DNA of 64,000 nt from Olsenella massiliensis. GTDB lineage: Bacteria; Actinomycetota; Coriobacteriia; Coriobacteriales; Atopobiaceae. Both the position numbers and the translations under genes were made by a program. Under the pieces are notes generated by a model, which had not been told where the DNA came from, ran no database searches, and saw nothing but the letters and a program-made list of their open reading frames with translations. Location of the stretch: the NCBI RefSeq assembly GCF_001457795.1, contig NZ_LN898210.1, positions 1 through 64,000 of the forward strand, read 5' to 3'. This document shows, one piece after another, positions 9,053 through 17,593 of the stretch; position 1 is the first letter of the stretch, and each line of letters opens with the position of its first letter.

Positions 9053-10918
9053 ATGAAGCTTGGCATCGCGCAGACGAACACGCGCCCCGGCGACCTCGAG
9101 CGCAGCGCGGCGCGCATCCGCACCTATGCCCGGATGGCCGCCAAGGACGGTGCCGACCTCCTGGTCCTGCCGTCCTGCGCCCTCACGGGCTACGAGCTCG
9201 TGAGGGAGGCGGACCAGGTGGGCTTCCTCAGGGACCTGGTGGCGACTTTGGCCTCCCTCGCTGCCGACGTGGCCTGCCCCTGCCTGGTCTCGGTGCTCGT
9301 CGGCGTCGAGGGCGTGGGCGTCCAGGAGCCCGTGCTGCTGAAGGACGGTTCGGTCAGGCTCCTGGGGATGTCGGGGAGCCTGGCCGACCTCCTGGCAAAG
9401 CGGGACGACGCCCCGCGCGACGAGCTGGCAACGAAGGAGGGGCCGCCCCTCTTCGACATCGCCGGGGAGCGCGTCGCCGTGTCGACGTCGCCGGACGACC
9501 TCGACCGGCTGAGAGGTCGCGACAAGGGCGCCACGGTCGTCGTGTACCTGGACGACCAGGGGTTCTGCGTGGACGATCCCGCAAGCGCCCTGGGGGCCGC
9601 CGTCGTCGAGGGCGGCTTCGTCCAGGACGCCCGGGACATGTCCTGCTGGCTCTGCGGCGTCGGCGGGGTGGGCCTGTACGGAGAGCGCGTCTTTGGCGGC
9701 TCGAGCTTCGTCCTCTCGCCCGCCGGTACGCTCGTCGCGTGCGGTCCCGCCTTCGAGGAGGGCCTCGTGCTCTGCTCGCTTGATGAGCGCGCCCCCGTTG
9801 ACCCCAGCCGCGGCAACGTCCTCTTTGACCAGACCTTTCATCTGTGGCAGGTGCTCACCCTGGGCCTTCACGACATGGTGGGCAAGTACGGGGGAGGCCG
9901 CCCCGTCGTCCTCGGGCTTGACGGGACCCTGTCCGCCTCCCTGCTCGCCCTGCTCGCGACCGACGCCCTCGGGCCGACGAGGGTGCACGTCCTCGTGTCC
10001 GCGCGACGCGACGAGGACGCGCGAAGGTCCCGCGAGCTCGCCGGCCGCCTGCGCCTTGACGTCCAGGAGCTCGACGACGCCCTCGTTCGCGCCGCCCAGG
10101 GCGACGAGGCGCTCCAGGAGGGCATCGCGCAGGCCCGGATCGCCGCCTGGGCCCGCGAGCTCGACGGCCTGGTGCTGTCGTCGCGGGACAAGACCGACCT
10201 GGCGCTGGGGCTGAGGTCGCAGCTGCCCACGGCCGCGTTCGCGCTGCCGTTGGGGGACGTCTATCGCTCCGACATTCTCGACCTCGCGCGCCTGCGCAAC
10301 ACCATCTCCCCCGTCCTGGGAAAGGCCCAGCTCACCCGTGCCGATCTGCCGGACCTGCCGGGACTGACGCTCCTTGGGCCGTCGGTCGAGGAGACGGTCT
10401 TTGCCATCGACGCGATCCTGCTCGAGCACCTCGAGGGACGTCACGGCCTGCGCGACGTGTCGGCCGTCACCGGTCGCTCCCCCGCGTACGTGAGCCGGGT
10501 CCTCGAGGCGCTCGACGAGGCGGAGCCCTGGCGCGTGGGGACGCCGCTCGTCATCGCCACGAGCTCGGCGCCCCTGGCCGACAGCCGCACGTCGCTGGGC
10601 CTGGCGTGGCGGCCCGACGGCTCCCTGGGCGACCAGGCGCTTCGTGACGACCTGGCCCGGCTGTCCAAGGAGGCGCTCATGGGAGCCGCAGGTGACGGCG
10701 CGCCGGCGCCGCCGGAGGCAGGGCCCTCCGCGGCGGATGTCGCGGGGCAGCTCTCCGAGGTCATGACGCTTCTGGGCGACCTTGCCAACAGCGGGCTTCT
10801 GCCGCGCCAGAACCTGGAGGGCCTCCAGGAGTGGCTCGGCGCCCGGCGGGCCGGCAAGGCCGGGGACAGGCCCGCGGGCGGCGTGATGCTCTGGGGACCT
10901 CCCTTCTCGGAGAACTGA
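9053..10918 (+). CDS. Degenerate NadE-like protein (nitrilase plus NAD synthetase folds)
   Basis: The 621-residue layout matches glutamine-dependent NAD synthetase: an N-terminal nitrilase-like domain (residues 1-265) and a C-terminal ATP pyrophosphatase domain (about 275-500), plus an unrelated C-terminal tail. The start MKLGIAQTNTRPGDLE and the segment GVGLYGERVFGGSSFVLSPAG align well with the family. However, the catalytic positions are changed. The nitrilase Glu motif (FPELxLTGY) reads LPSCALTGY, and the Cys motif (ICEDxW) reads VSTSPDDLD. The P-loop SGGxDS reads LDGTLSAS, and the TGNKSE motif reads SRDKTD. I infer a non-catalytic paralog with a regulatory or structural role. Its ribosome site GGGGAGACGAAC precedes ATG at 9053. 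It lies between dnaE and the SOS-controlled ruv operon. It should not be annotated as a working NadE without evidence. Confidence 0.75.
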   Translation: MKLGIAQTNTRPGDLERSAARIRTYARMAAKDGADLLVLPSCALTGYELVREADQVGFLRDLVATLASLAADVACPCLVSVLVGVEGVGVQEPVLLKDGSVRLLGMSGSLADLLAKRDDAPRDELATKEGPPLFDIAGERVAVSTSPDDLDRLRGRDKGATVVVYLDDQGFCVDDPASALGAAVVEGGFVQDARDMSCWLCGVGGVGLYGERVFGGSSFVLSPAGTLVACGPAFEEGLVLCSLDERAPVDPSRGNVLFDQTFHLWQVLTLGLHDMVGKYGGGRPVVLGLDGTLSASLLALLATDALGPTRVHVLVSARRDEDARRSRELAGRLRLDVQELDDALVRAAQGDEALQEGIAQARIAAWARELDGLVLSSRDKTDLALGLRSQLPTAAFALPLGDVYRSDILDLARLRNTISPVLGKAQLTRADLPDLPGLTLLGPSVEETVFAIDAILLEHLEGRHGLRDVSAVTGRSPAYVSRVLEALDEAEPWRVGTPLVIATSSAPLADSRTSLGLAWRPDGSLGDQALRDDLARLSKEALMGAAGDGAPAPPEAGPSAADVAGQLSEVMTLLGDLANSGLLPRQNLEGLQEWLGARRAGKAGDRPAGGVMLWGPPFSEN

Positions 10919-10936
10919 GCGGCGCTATGCTATAGT

Positions 10937-10952
10937 TAGAACGAACGTTCTA
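10937..10952 (+). promoter_or_regulatory. LexA/SOS box upstream of ruvCAB
   Basis: TAGAACG AA CGTTCTA is a perfect 7-bp inverted repeat with a 2-bp centre. It matches the Gram-positive/actinobacterial LexA consensus CGAACRNRYGTTC in its GAAC-N4-GTTC core. A TATAGT or TATGCT -10-like element lies immediately upstream (10926-10936) and ruvC starts 28 nt downstream. LexA binding here would block transcription of the Holliday-junction operon until DNA damage. Confidence 0.85.
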
Positions 10953-10979
10953 TCACATCGGGCAAGGTGGGACATTGGC

Positions 10980-11633
10980 ATGATCGTCCTAGGCATAGAC
11001 CCCGGCCTGGCACACACGGGATGGGGCGTCATCGAGACGCGCGGCTCGACCTGCCGCGCGCGGGCCTACGGCTGCGTGAGCACGGACGCCTCGCTCGCCA
11101 TCGACGTGCGCCTGGGAAGGGTCTTTGACGAGATATCCCGCATCGTTGCGACCTACGCCCCCTCGCAGCTGGCCATAGAGAAGGTCTTCTTTGGCGAGAA
11201 CAGCAGGTCCGCCATGGCGACCGCCCAGGCGCGCGGTGCCGCCATCGTCGCCTGCGCCAAGGCGGGCCTTGAGCTGGGCGAGTACACCCCCATGCAGATC
11301 AAGCAGGCGGTGGTGGGCACCGGGTCGGCAGACAAGCGCCAGGTCATCTTCATGGTGCGCACCGTCCTGGCCCTTGACCACGATCCCCGTCCCGACCACT
11401 GCGCAGACGCGCTGGCGGCCGCCATCTGCCATGCCAACCTCGCCCTCACCCGGCGGCGCCGCCGCGACGCGGCCGCCGTCCAGATGCTCGAGCAGGAGCA
11501 GGCGCAGCGTCGCCTCGAGCGCGCGCTGGCCCGCGACGTCACCGCCGCAGCCACCGCGACGCACGTGGCGGGCGGCGGTCGCGACCGCGCGGCTTTCAGC
11601 CACGTACGTCAGAGTAGGAGAAACAGCCAATGA
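10980..11633 (+). CDS. ruvC: Crossover junction endodeoxyribonuclease RuvC
   Basis: RuvC resolves Holliday junctions by paired nicking together with RuvAB. The RNase H-like fold is recognised from MIVLGIDPGLAHTGWGV (catalytic Asp7), AIEKVFF (catalytic Glu) and the C-terminal PDHCADALAAAI carrying the last acidic residues. The protein has 217 residues, longer than the usual 160-180, because of a charged C-terminal tail of about 45 residues that looks unstructured. ATG at 10980 is preceded by GGTGGG. Its stop overlaps the ruvA start by 4 nt (ATGA). It is the first gene behind the LexA box, so SOS induction is expected. Confidence 0.96.
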   Translation: MIVLGIDPGLAHTGWGVIETRGSTCRARAYGCVSTDASLAIDVRLGRVFDEISRIVATYAPSQLAIEKVFFGENSRSAMATAQARGAAIVACAKAGLELGEYTPMQIKQAVVGTGSADKRQVIFMVRTVLALDHDPRPDHCADALAAAICHANLALTRRRRRDAAAVQMLEQEQAQRRLERALARDVTAAATATHVAGGGRDRAAFSHVRQSRRNSQ

Positions 11634-12259
11634 TCGCCCAGCTGACGGGTACCCTTGTTGAGCTCGTGCCCCCCATGGCCCTCATCGACGTCGGTGGCGT
11701 CGGCTTTGAGCTGGGAGTCTCCGCCAACACGGCGGCACAGCTCCCGCCGGCGGGAACCGCCGGCGTCACGCTCTTGACCAGGCTCCTCGTCAAGGAGAGC
11801 TCCCTGGAGCTCTTCGGCTTCGCGACGCGCGAGGAGCGCGCCGTCTTCGACCGCCTCATCGCCGTCTCGGGCGTCGGCCCCAAGCTCGCGCTCTCCGTGC
11901 TCTCCACCCTCACGCCGGCCGCCCTTGCCTCCACGGTCGCCCTCCAGGACGCCGAGCGCATGGCACAGGTCCCCGGCGTGGGCAAGCGCAAGGCGCAGCG
12001 GCTGCTCGTGGAGCTTGAGGGCGTCTTCGCCAAGGACGTCACCCTGCGCGGCCTCGTCGGGGCGCAGGGCCAGGACGCTCCCGCGCCCTCGCGCCCCGCC
12101 GGCGCCGAGGCCCTGGTGGCTGAGGCCACCTCCGCCCTGCTGTCGCTTGGGTTCACCCAGCAGGAATGCGAGCTGGCCCTGGCCGACGCGGACGCCGCCG
12201 GCTCCTCGGTCGAGCTCCTCGTCGCCGGCGCCCTGCGTCGTCTGGGAGGTGGCGCCTGA
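11630..12259 (+). CDS. ruvA: Holliday junction branch-migration protein RuvA
   Basis: RuvA binds the four-way junction and loads the RuvB motor. It has 209 residues. The N-terminal OB-fold starts [13 protein letters not shown] and includes [10 protein letters not shown]-like sequence. Two helix-hairpin-helix motifs follow: [14 protein letters not shown] and [16 protein letters not shown]. An acidic/alanine-rich linker leads to the C-terminal RuvB-binding domain ([17 protein letters not shown]). The start overlaps the ruvC stop as ATGA and the stop overlaps the ruvB start as TGATG, so the three genes are translationally coupled. Confidence 0.96.
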   Translation: MIAQLTGTLVELVPPMALIDVGGVGFELGVSANTAAQLPPAGTAGVTLLTRLLVKESSLELFGFATREERAVFDRLIAVSGVGPKLALSVLSTLTPAALASTVALQDAERMAQVPGVGKRKAQRLLVELEGVFAKDVTLRGLVGAQGQDAPAPSRPAGAEALVAEATSALLSLGFTQQECELALADADAAGSSVELLVAGALRRLGGGA

Positions 12260-13329
12260 TGTGGGAGGCGGCTGACGAGGACCTCTTTGCGTCCGAGAGC
12301 CCGTCGTCGCGCGTCCGGGGCGGCTCCCGCGGCGTGACGGGCGAGCTCACGGCCGACGACCTGGAGGTCGAGCGTGGCCTGAGGCCCAAGACGCTGGATG
12401 ACTACTGCGGCCAGGAGCGCGTCAGGGCCAACCTGCGCGTCCTCATCGCCGCGGCCAAGGAGCGGGGCGAGAGTCTTGACCACGTGCTCTTTTCGGGCCC
12501 TCCCGGCCTGGGCAAGACCACGCTCGCCGGCGTCCTGGCCAACGAGATGGGCGCCCGCCTCAAGACGACGTCGGGGCCGGCCATCTCGCGCACCGGCGAC
12601 CTCGCGGCCATCCTCACCAACCTCGAGGAGGGCGACGTCCTCTTCGTCGACGAGATCCACCGCCTCAACCATCAGGTGGAGGAGGTCCTCTATCCCGCCA
12701 TGGAGGACTTTTGCCTTGACATCGTCATCGGCAAGGGGCCCGCCGCCCGCTCCATTCGCCTGGATCTGCCGCGCTTCACCCTCGTGGGCGCCACGACGCG
12801 CACGGGCCTGCTCACGGGCCCTCTGCGTGACCGCTTCGGCATCTCGTACCGCCTTGACTACTACACGATCGACGAGCTGTCGCAGATCGTCTGCCGCTCG
12901 GCCCGCCTTCTGGGCGTGCAGGTGGACGCCCGGGGCGCCTCGGAGATAGCGAGCCGCTCACGGGGCACGCCGCGGCTGGCCAATCGCCTGCTCAAGCGCG
13001 TGCGCGACTATGCTCAGGTCAAGGCTGACGGCCTCATCAGCTGGGAGGTGGCCGCGCGGGCCCTCTCGTTCTTTGAGATCGACGAGATGGGCCTCGACTG
13101 GATGGACGCGCGCATCCTCGTGGCGCTGACCAAGACCTTCAGGGGTCGTCCGGTGGGGCTGTCCACCATCGCCTCGGCCGTGGGCGAGGACCCGTCGACG
13201 CTTGAGGACGTCTATGAGCCCTACCTGCTTCAGCAGGGGCTCCTTGTGCGCACGCCCCAGGGTCGGCAGGCGACGGCGCTTGCCTTCGAGCATCTGGGCG
13301 TCGCCGTGCCGCCGGACGGCACGGCGTGA
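12259..13329 (+). CDS. ruvB: Holliday junction ATP-dependent helicase RuvB
   Basis: RuvB is the hexameric AAA+ motor that drives branch migration. The protein is 356 residues. It has the family opening [18 protein letters not shown], Walker [10 protein letters not shown], Walker B VDEIHRL, the sensor/arginine-finger region [19 protein letters not shown], and a C-terminal winged helix around [25 protein letters not shown] chose ATG at 12259 (TGATG overlap with ruvA), because the more upstream in-frame start would lie inside ruvA. It is the third gene of the SOS-regulated operon. Confidence 0.96.
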   Translation: MWEAADEDLFASESPSSRVRGGSRGVTGELTADDLEVERGLRPKTLDDYCGQERVRANLRVLIAAAKERGESLDHVLFSGPPGLGKTTLAGVLANEMGARLKTTSGPAISRTGDLAAILTNLEEGDVLFVDEIHRLNHQVEEVLYPAMEDFCLDIVIGKGPAARSIRLDLPRFTLVGATTRTGLLTGPLRDRFGISYRLDYYTIDELSQIVCRSARLLGVQVDARGASEIASRSRGTPRLANRLLKRVRDYAQVKADGLISWEVAARALSFFEIDEMGLDWMDARILVALTKTFRGRPVGLSTIASAVGEDPSTLEDVYEPYLLQQGLLVRTPQGRQATALAFEHLGVAVPPDGTA

Positions 13330-13375
13330 CGGGCGTCTCGACCGGGGGGCCGCGGCGCCCCGACGAGGAGGAAGC

Positions 13376-13768
13376 ATGTTGCAGCATGACTATCTGCTTG
13401 AGGTCATCTCCCAGTTCGTCGAGACGGTCGCCCGTGCACTTGGGGCGCTGAGGCGCCATCCCACGCACGGCGACGTCGCGACGGTCGAGGAGGGCATCGC
13501 CGGCCTGCTCGACCTCGACCCCGAGGTGGCCCTCGCGCTCACCCCGGACTCGCTCGTCACGATGATGCTCCTTTCGGGCGTGGGGGACGCGGTCGCGGGC
13601 TATGTGGCCTTCTCGCTCCGTCAGCTCTCCGACGCCTACGGGCGCCTGGGTGACGACGATCTCGGGGAGCTCAGGCTCAGCCAGGCCCAGGCGGTGGAGG
13701 ACTCCTTCACCGTCGAGCCGGGCGTGATTCCCCGGGAGCTGGAGGAGCGCCTGGGTCACGCGGGGTGA
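13376..13768 (+). CDS. Small protein of unknown function downstream of ruvB
   Basis: A 130-residue soluble protein, predicted mostly helical, with no membrane segment or signal peptide. It begins MLQHDYLLEVISQFVETV and contains acidic and leucine-rich helices to the end (LRLSQAQAVEDSF). ATG at 13376 follows a strong GAGGAGGAAGC ribosome site. A longer in-frame extension into ruvB is rejected because it would be ruvB shadow sequence. The general look recalls the DUF6483-type small proteins of Firmicutes and Coriobacteria, but I am not certain. The 46-nt gap to ruvB suggests it may ride on the same transcript. Confidence 0.65.
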   Translation: MLQHDYLLEVISQFVETVARALGALRRHPTHGDVATVEEGIAGLLDLDPEVALALTPDSLVTMMLLSGVGDAVAGYVAFSLRQLSDAYGRLGDDDLGELRLSQAQAVEDSFTVEPGVIPRELEERLGHAG

Positions 13769-13779
13769 GCGCCGGCGCC

Positions 13780-13819
13780 CTCGCAGCTTTTGCGAGCTCC
13801 TCTTGGTTTCAGGTAAAAT
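13780..13819 (+). promoter_or_regulatory. Hairpin and promoter before the first lectin/L,D-transpeptidase gene
   Basis: CTCGCA (13780-13785) pairs with TGCGAG (13791-13796) and may terminate the preceding gene. Overlapping it, TTGCGA (13790-13795) and TAAAAT (13814-13819), 18 bp apart, form a plausible housekeeping promoter for the secreted protein starting at 13894. Confidence 0.5.
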
Positions 13820-13893
13820 GCGTCCTAGACCTCCTGAAGCGCTGGCTTTCGGTGAGGTCCCGCAGACGAGACCCATGAGAGGATCTGGTTTCC

Positions 13894-16800
13894 ATGCAAG
13901 CTCGCTACGTTCGCACGATGAGGGCGTCCCTGTCCGTCCTTGCCGCCTCGACGCTCCTGTGTGCCGTGCTTTCCGCCCCCCGGCCCGCCTTTGCGACACC
14001 TGCCGACGCCGCGACCACGCGTGAGTCCGCCGGTGCTCTGGGTGTCGTCCTGCCGCCTTCCCCCGAGCAGCCTGCGGCGAACGAGACGTCGGCACTGGCG
14101 CCTGAGGCCTCTGCAAGGACCGAGGACGAACCGTCCCCGTCCGGGCAGGCCGCCCCGCAGGACGCCGTCCAGTCGCCGCCCTCGTCCGCAGGGGAGTCTG
14201 CCTCGAACGGCTCCGCCGCCGGTGAGCCCAAGGCGGCGCCCCCGCAGCCGGACGCCTCCCCTGCGCCTGACAGCTCGCCAGAGCCCCCTTCCGAGCCGGG
14301 ACCCTCCGTCCCTCCCGTCGCGGAGGGGGAGTACGTCATCGAGTCGGTCAACGGCGGCAGAAAGGTCCTCGACGTGACCGCCGGGTCCACGTCCGACGGG
14401 GCCAACGTGCAGGCGTACGAGAGCAACATGAGCCCCGCCCAGCGGTGGAGGCTCACCTTCCATGAGGACAGCGGCTGCTACACCATCGGCCTGGCGGGGA
14501 CGAGCAAGGTGCTCGACGTGTCCGCCGCCTCGGCGAGGGACGGCGCAAACGTCCAGATATGGGACGACAACGGCACTGACGCCCAGCTCTGGACCATCGT
14601 GAAGATGGGCGGCAGCTATCAGGTCGTCTCGAGGCTGCGTCGCGACCTCGTCCTCGACCTTGCGGGAGGCCGTACCGCCAACGGCACGAACGTGCAGGTC
14701 TACACCGCCAACGGCACCGCGTCTCAAGGCTTCCTCTTCCTGCCCGCGACCGTGACGGTCGCCCCGGGCGCGACGCTTCCCGGAACGGACGGCTCCTACC
14801 AGCTGATCTCGGGCCCCTCGTCTTTGGGCTCGGTCGTCGTCGGCAGGGCAGGCTCCTCTGACGTCCGCCTGCTCGACAAGGACGGGTCCCCCTCCCAGCG
14901 CCTGTATCTCAAGCGTGACGCCAAGGGCTACTACGCCGTCTACGCCATCGAGTCGGGCAAGGTGCTCGAGGCGCGTTACGGCAGCGTCGTGCCGGGCACG
15001 CGGGTCCAACTGGCTTTTGATTGCGGGTCGGCCCAGCAGCGCTGGGCGCTCGTGCGTAATGCGAACGGCTCCTACGGCCTTGTCAACAAGGCCAGCGGCC
15101 TCGCGTTGGGCGTCGCCGACGCCCTGGCGGGCACGGCAGGAGCGGGACTTCAGACGCTCGTCGCCAACGAGGGGGAGGGCCAGTGGTTCTGGCTCGAGGC
15201 GGCAGCCAACCTCGCGGCCGGTCCGGCCGTCACCGACAAGGCGGGCACCTACATCATCCGCTCCGCCAACAGCCTGGTGCAGGTGATCGATTCCGCCGGC
15301 GGCGGCTCTGCGGACGGGACCAACGTCCAGACGTACCAGAGCACCATGTCAGGGACGCAGAGATGGACGCTCAGCCGTGTCGGCGACTACTACACGGTGG
15401 CGCGCGCAGGAACCAGCCAGGTCCTTGACGTGCAGGCGGCCGGGCTGCGCGACGGCGTCAACGTTGGCCTCTGGCATGCGAACGGCACCGACGCGCAGCT
15501 ATGGAAGCTCGTCAGGCGCGATGATGCCTACCTGCTCGTCTCGAAGCTACGTGCCGACCTCGTCCTCGACCTCATGTGGGCGGGCACGGCCAACGGCACC
15601 AACGTCCAGGCCTACACGGCCAACGGCACCAGGGCGCAGCTTTTCTACCTTCTCTCGCCCGACCCCTCGATTGAGCCTGGCGTGCGCGGGCTGGACGGCG
15701 CCTACCTGCTGGCAGGCGGGAGCGCGAGCTCGCGCCACGTGGCAGACATCGAGGCCGGCTCCCTGGGCAACGGCGCCAACGCGCGTCTGTACGCCAGGAA
15801 CGACTCGGGCGCGCAGCGACTCTACCTCAAGGACGACGGAAGCGGCTTCTACACCATCACGGTCATCGGAACGGGCAAGGTCCTTGACGTGGCCGACGGC
15901 AACGTCGTTCCCTCGACCAACGTTCGTCAGTGGCAGGCCAACGGGTCAGACGCGCAAAAGTGGGCACTGCGGCTCAACGCGGACGGCGTCTCCTACACCC
16001 TCGTGAGCAAGGCCAACGGCCTTGTGCTGGACATCAGCGGAGGCGTGATCGGCAATGGCTCCAACCTGCAGGTCTATGACGCAAACGGAACGGCCGCCCA
16101 GAGGTTCTGGCTCATTCCCTCGAGCATTCTCACCGAGGGCATCTACTCCATTCGCCCCCTCTCGAACACGGGCCGGGTCGTGGACATCACGAACGGCTCC
16201 TCGGCAAGCGGCGCGCAGGCGCAGATCTACGCCTCCAACGGGTCGCTGGCGCAGCGCTTCCAGGTTGTCTATGACGCCGAGACGGGCGCCTATCGCCTGC
16301 GTACGGCCGCGTCGGGAGGCTGGCTCACCGTGCGCGGGAGCTCCGTCCTCCAGGTGGGAAGCTCCCTCACGGCGCCTGGCGCCGAGAACCTCTGGAGGCC
16401 CGTGTGGAACGGGAGGTACTTCTCCCTCCTGTCTGCCTCGGCGGACCTCGTCATGAGCCTGGGCGCCGAGGGCAGCTCGAACGGCGCGAAGCTGGCCCTG
16501 CGGGGCGCCAGCGGGTCCGTGACCCAGCACTTCCTCTTCATGCCCGAGCGGCTCCTTGCGGGCGGCCTCTACGAGTTTCGCTCCGGCCTGGGCGCAAACC
16601 TCGTCCTTGACGTGAGGGGCGGCTCCTCGGCTGCCGGCGCCGACCTTCAGGCCTACGCGGGCAACGACTCGCTGGCGCAGAAGTTCTACCTCGTGCCCTC
16701 GGGCGAGGGCTACCTCATCAAGAACTTTGCCTCGGGCAAGGTCCTCGACGTTGACTCGGCCTCGTCCCTTGACGGCGCGCGCGTTCAGCAGTGGTATCTC

Positions 16801-17520
16801 AATCACTCCAACGCCCAGCTCTGGCGCGCCGAGATCGTCGACGGCGGCGGCGTCCGCTTTGTCAACGTCAACTCCGGCAAGGCCCTTGAGGTGGCCGCGG
16901 GACGCACGGCGTTCCAGGCGCAGCCGCGCGAGGGCCTCGCGTCGCAGCGCTGGACGCTCAAGAAGACGATCGGGTACGGTTGGGTCGCGCAGAACGGCAC
17001 CTGGCACTACTTCTATCGGGATGGCAGCTCGCGCGCCTTCTCCAACGTCGCCTACAGCGCCTTCCAGGCCATCCGCCACACGACCAGCAAGACGAACTAC
17101 CTTCTGTGCATCGACAACTGGAACTGTCGCACGATCGTGTTCAAGGGGTCGGCCGGCAACTGGGAGCCCGTGCAGGACTGGCTGTGCAGCGTGGGCACCA
17201 CCAAGCGCAGCGACCCGACGTTTGGGATCACGGCCCGGGGCAGCTTTGAGATCCTCAAGAAGGGGTACTTCATGGGCAACGACCCCGACTACTTCTACTG
17301 GTCGGAGTTCTTCGTTCCCAGCGGAAGCCCTGACGGCGAGGGGCAGCGCTTCCATTCCGCCGGCTTCTACCGCAACTACGGTAACCCGTACACGCCCGGT
17401 GCCCCCTATGACACCACCATCGGCAGGGCCGAGACGCACGGCTGCGTGCGTCTCTGGTTCGACCAGGCGAAATGGCTCTACGACACCTGCCCGATAGGGT
17501 CAAAGGTGTACAGCTACTAG
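13894..17520 (+). CDS. Secreted ricin-repeat lectin with C-terminal L,D-transpeptidase domain
   Basis: A 1,208-residue exported cell-wall protein. The N-terminus has a basic stretch, hydrophobic core and Ala-x-Ala-like site (PRPAFA) typical of a Sec signal peptide, followed by a Pro/Ser/Glu-rich linker to about residue 145. From about 145 to 1025 there are roughly seventeen repeats of 45-50 residues carrying the beta-trefoil signature Q-x-W/F (AQRWRLT, AQLWTIV, TQRWTLS, AQKWALR, AQRFWLI), with recurring DVxxGxxxxGxNVQxY segments. This is a carbohydrate-binding tandem. The last 130 residues are a YkuD domain with FHSAGF and the catalytic THGCVRL motif, so 3-3 peptidoglycan cross-linking or protein anchoring is expected. 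Downstream lies a strong bidirectional terminator. A second, related gene is at 30436. Confidence 0.85.
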   Translation: MQARYVRTMRASLSVLAASTLLCAVLSAPRPAFATPADAATTRESAGALGVVLPPSPEQPAANETSALAPEASARTEDEPSPSGQAAPQDAVQSPPSSAGESASNGSAAGEPKAAPPQPDASPAPDSSPEPPSEPGPSVPPVAEGEYVIESVNGGRKVLDVTAGSTSDGANVQAYESNMSPAQRWRLTFHEDSGCYTIGLAGTSKVLDVSAASARDGANVQIWDDNGTDAQLWTIVKMGGSYQVVSRLRRDLVLDLAGGRTANGTNVQVYTANGTASQGFLFLPATVTVAPGATLPGTDGSYQLISGPSSLGSVVVGRAGSSDVRLLDKDGSPSQRLYLKRDAKGYYAVYAIESGKVLEARYGSVVPGTRVQLAFDCGSAQQRWALVRNANGSYGLVNKASGLALGVADALAGTAGAGLQTLVANEGEGQWFWLEAAANLAAGPAVTDKAGTYIIRSANSLVQVIDSAGGGSADGTNVQTYQSTMSGTQRWTLSRVGDYYTVARAGTSQVLDVQAAGLRDGVNVGLWHANGTDAQLWKLVRRDDAYLLVSKLRADLVLDLMWAGTANGTNVQAYTANGTRAQLFYLLSPDPSIEPGVRGLDGAYLLAGGSASSRHVADIEAGSLGNGANARLYARNDSGAQRLYLKDDGSGFYTITVIGTGKVLDVADGNVVPSTNVRQWQANGSDAQKWALRLNADGVSYTLVSKANGLVLDISGGVIGNGSNLQVYDANGTAAQRFWLIPSSILTEGIYSIRPLSNTGRVVDITNGSSASGAQAQIYASNGSLAQRFQVVYDAETGAYRLRTAASGGWLTVRGSSVLQVGSSLTAPGAENLWRPVWNGRYFSLLSASADLVMSLGAEGSSNGAKLALRGASGSVTQHFLFMPERLLAGGLYEFRSGLGANLVLDVRGGSSAAGADLQAYAGNDSLAQKFYLVPSGEGYLIKNFASGKVLDVDSASSLDGARVQQWYLNHSNAQLWRAEIVDGGGVRFVNVNSGKALEVAAGRTAFQAQPREGLASQRWTLKKTIGYGWVAQNGTWHYFYRDGSSRAFSNVAYSAFQAIRHTTSKTNYLLCIDNWNCRTIVFKGSAGNWEPVQDWLCSVGTTKRSDPTFGITARGSFEILKKGYFMGNDPDYFYWSEFFVPSGSPDGEGQRFHSAGFYRNYGNPYTPGAPYDTTIGRAETHGCVRLWFDQAKWLYDTCPIGSKVYSY

Positions 17521-17561
17521 GTCGACGTCGTAGCTACCAGGCAGCTTGTCAGCGTCACGAG

Positions 17562-17589
17562 AAGGCGCCCCCGTTTGAGGGGGCGCCTT
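17562..17589. terminator. Strong bidirectional terminator
   Basis: AAGGCGCCCCC (17562-17572) and GGGGGCGCCTT (17579-17589) form an 11-bp perfect stem with a GTTTGA loop, with T residues on one side and A residues on the other. It serves both the lectin gene on the plus strand and the YfhO-like gene ending at 17594 on the minus strand. Confidence 0.9.
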
Positions 17590-17593
17590 TCCG

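Noticed and set aside
8177-10444. Open frame of 755 codons on the minus strand across dnaE and the NadE-like gene
   Set aside because: Shadow of two real plus-strand genes with no motif or ribosome site of its own.
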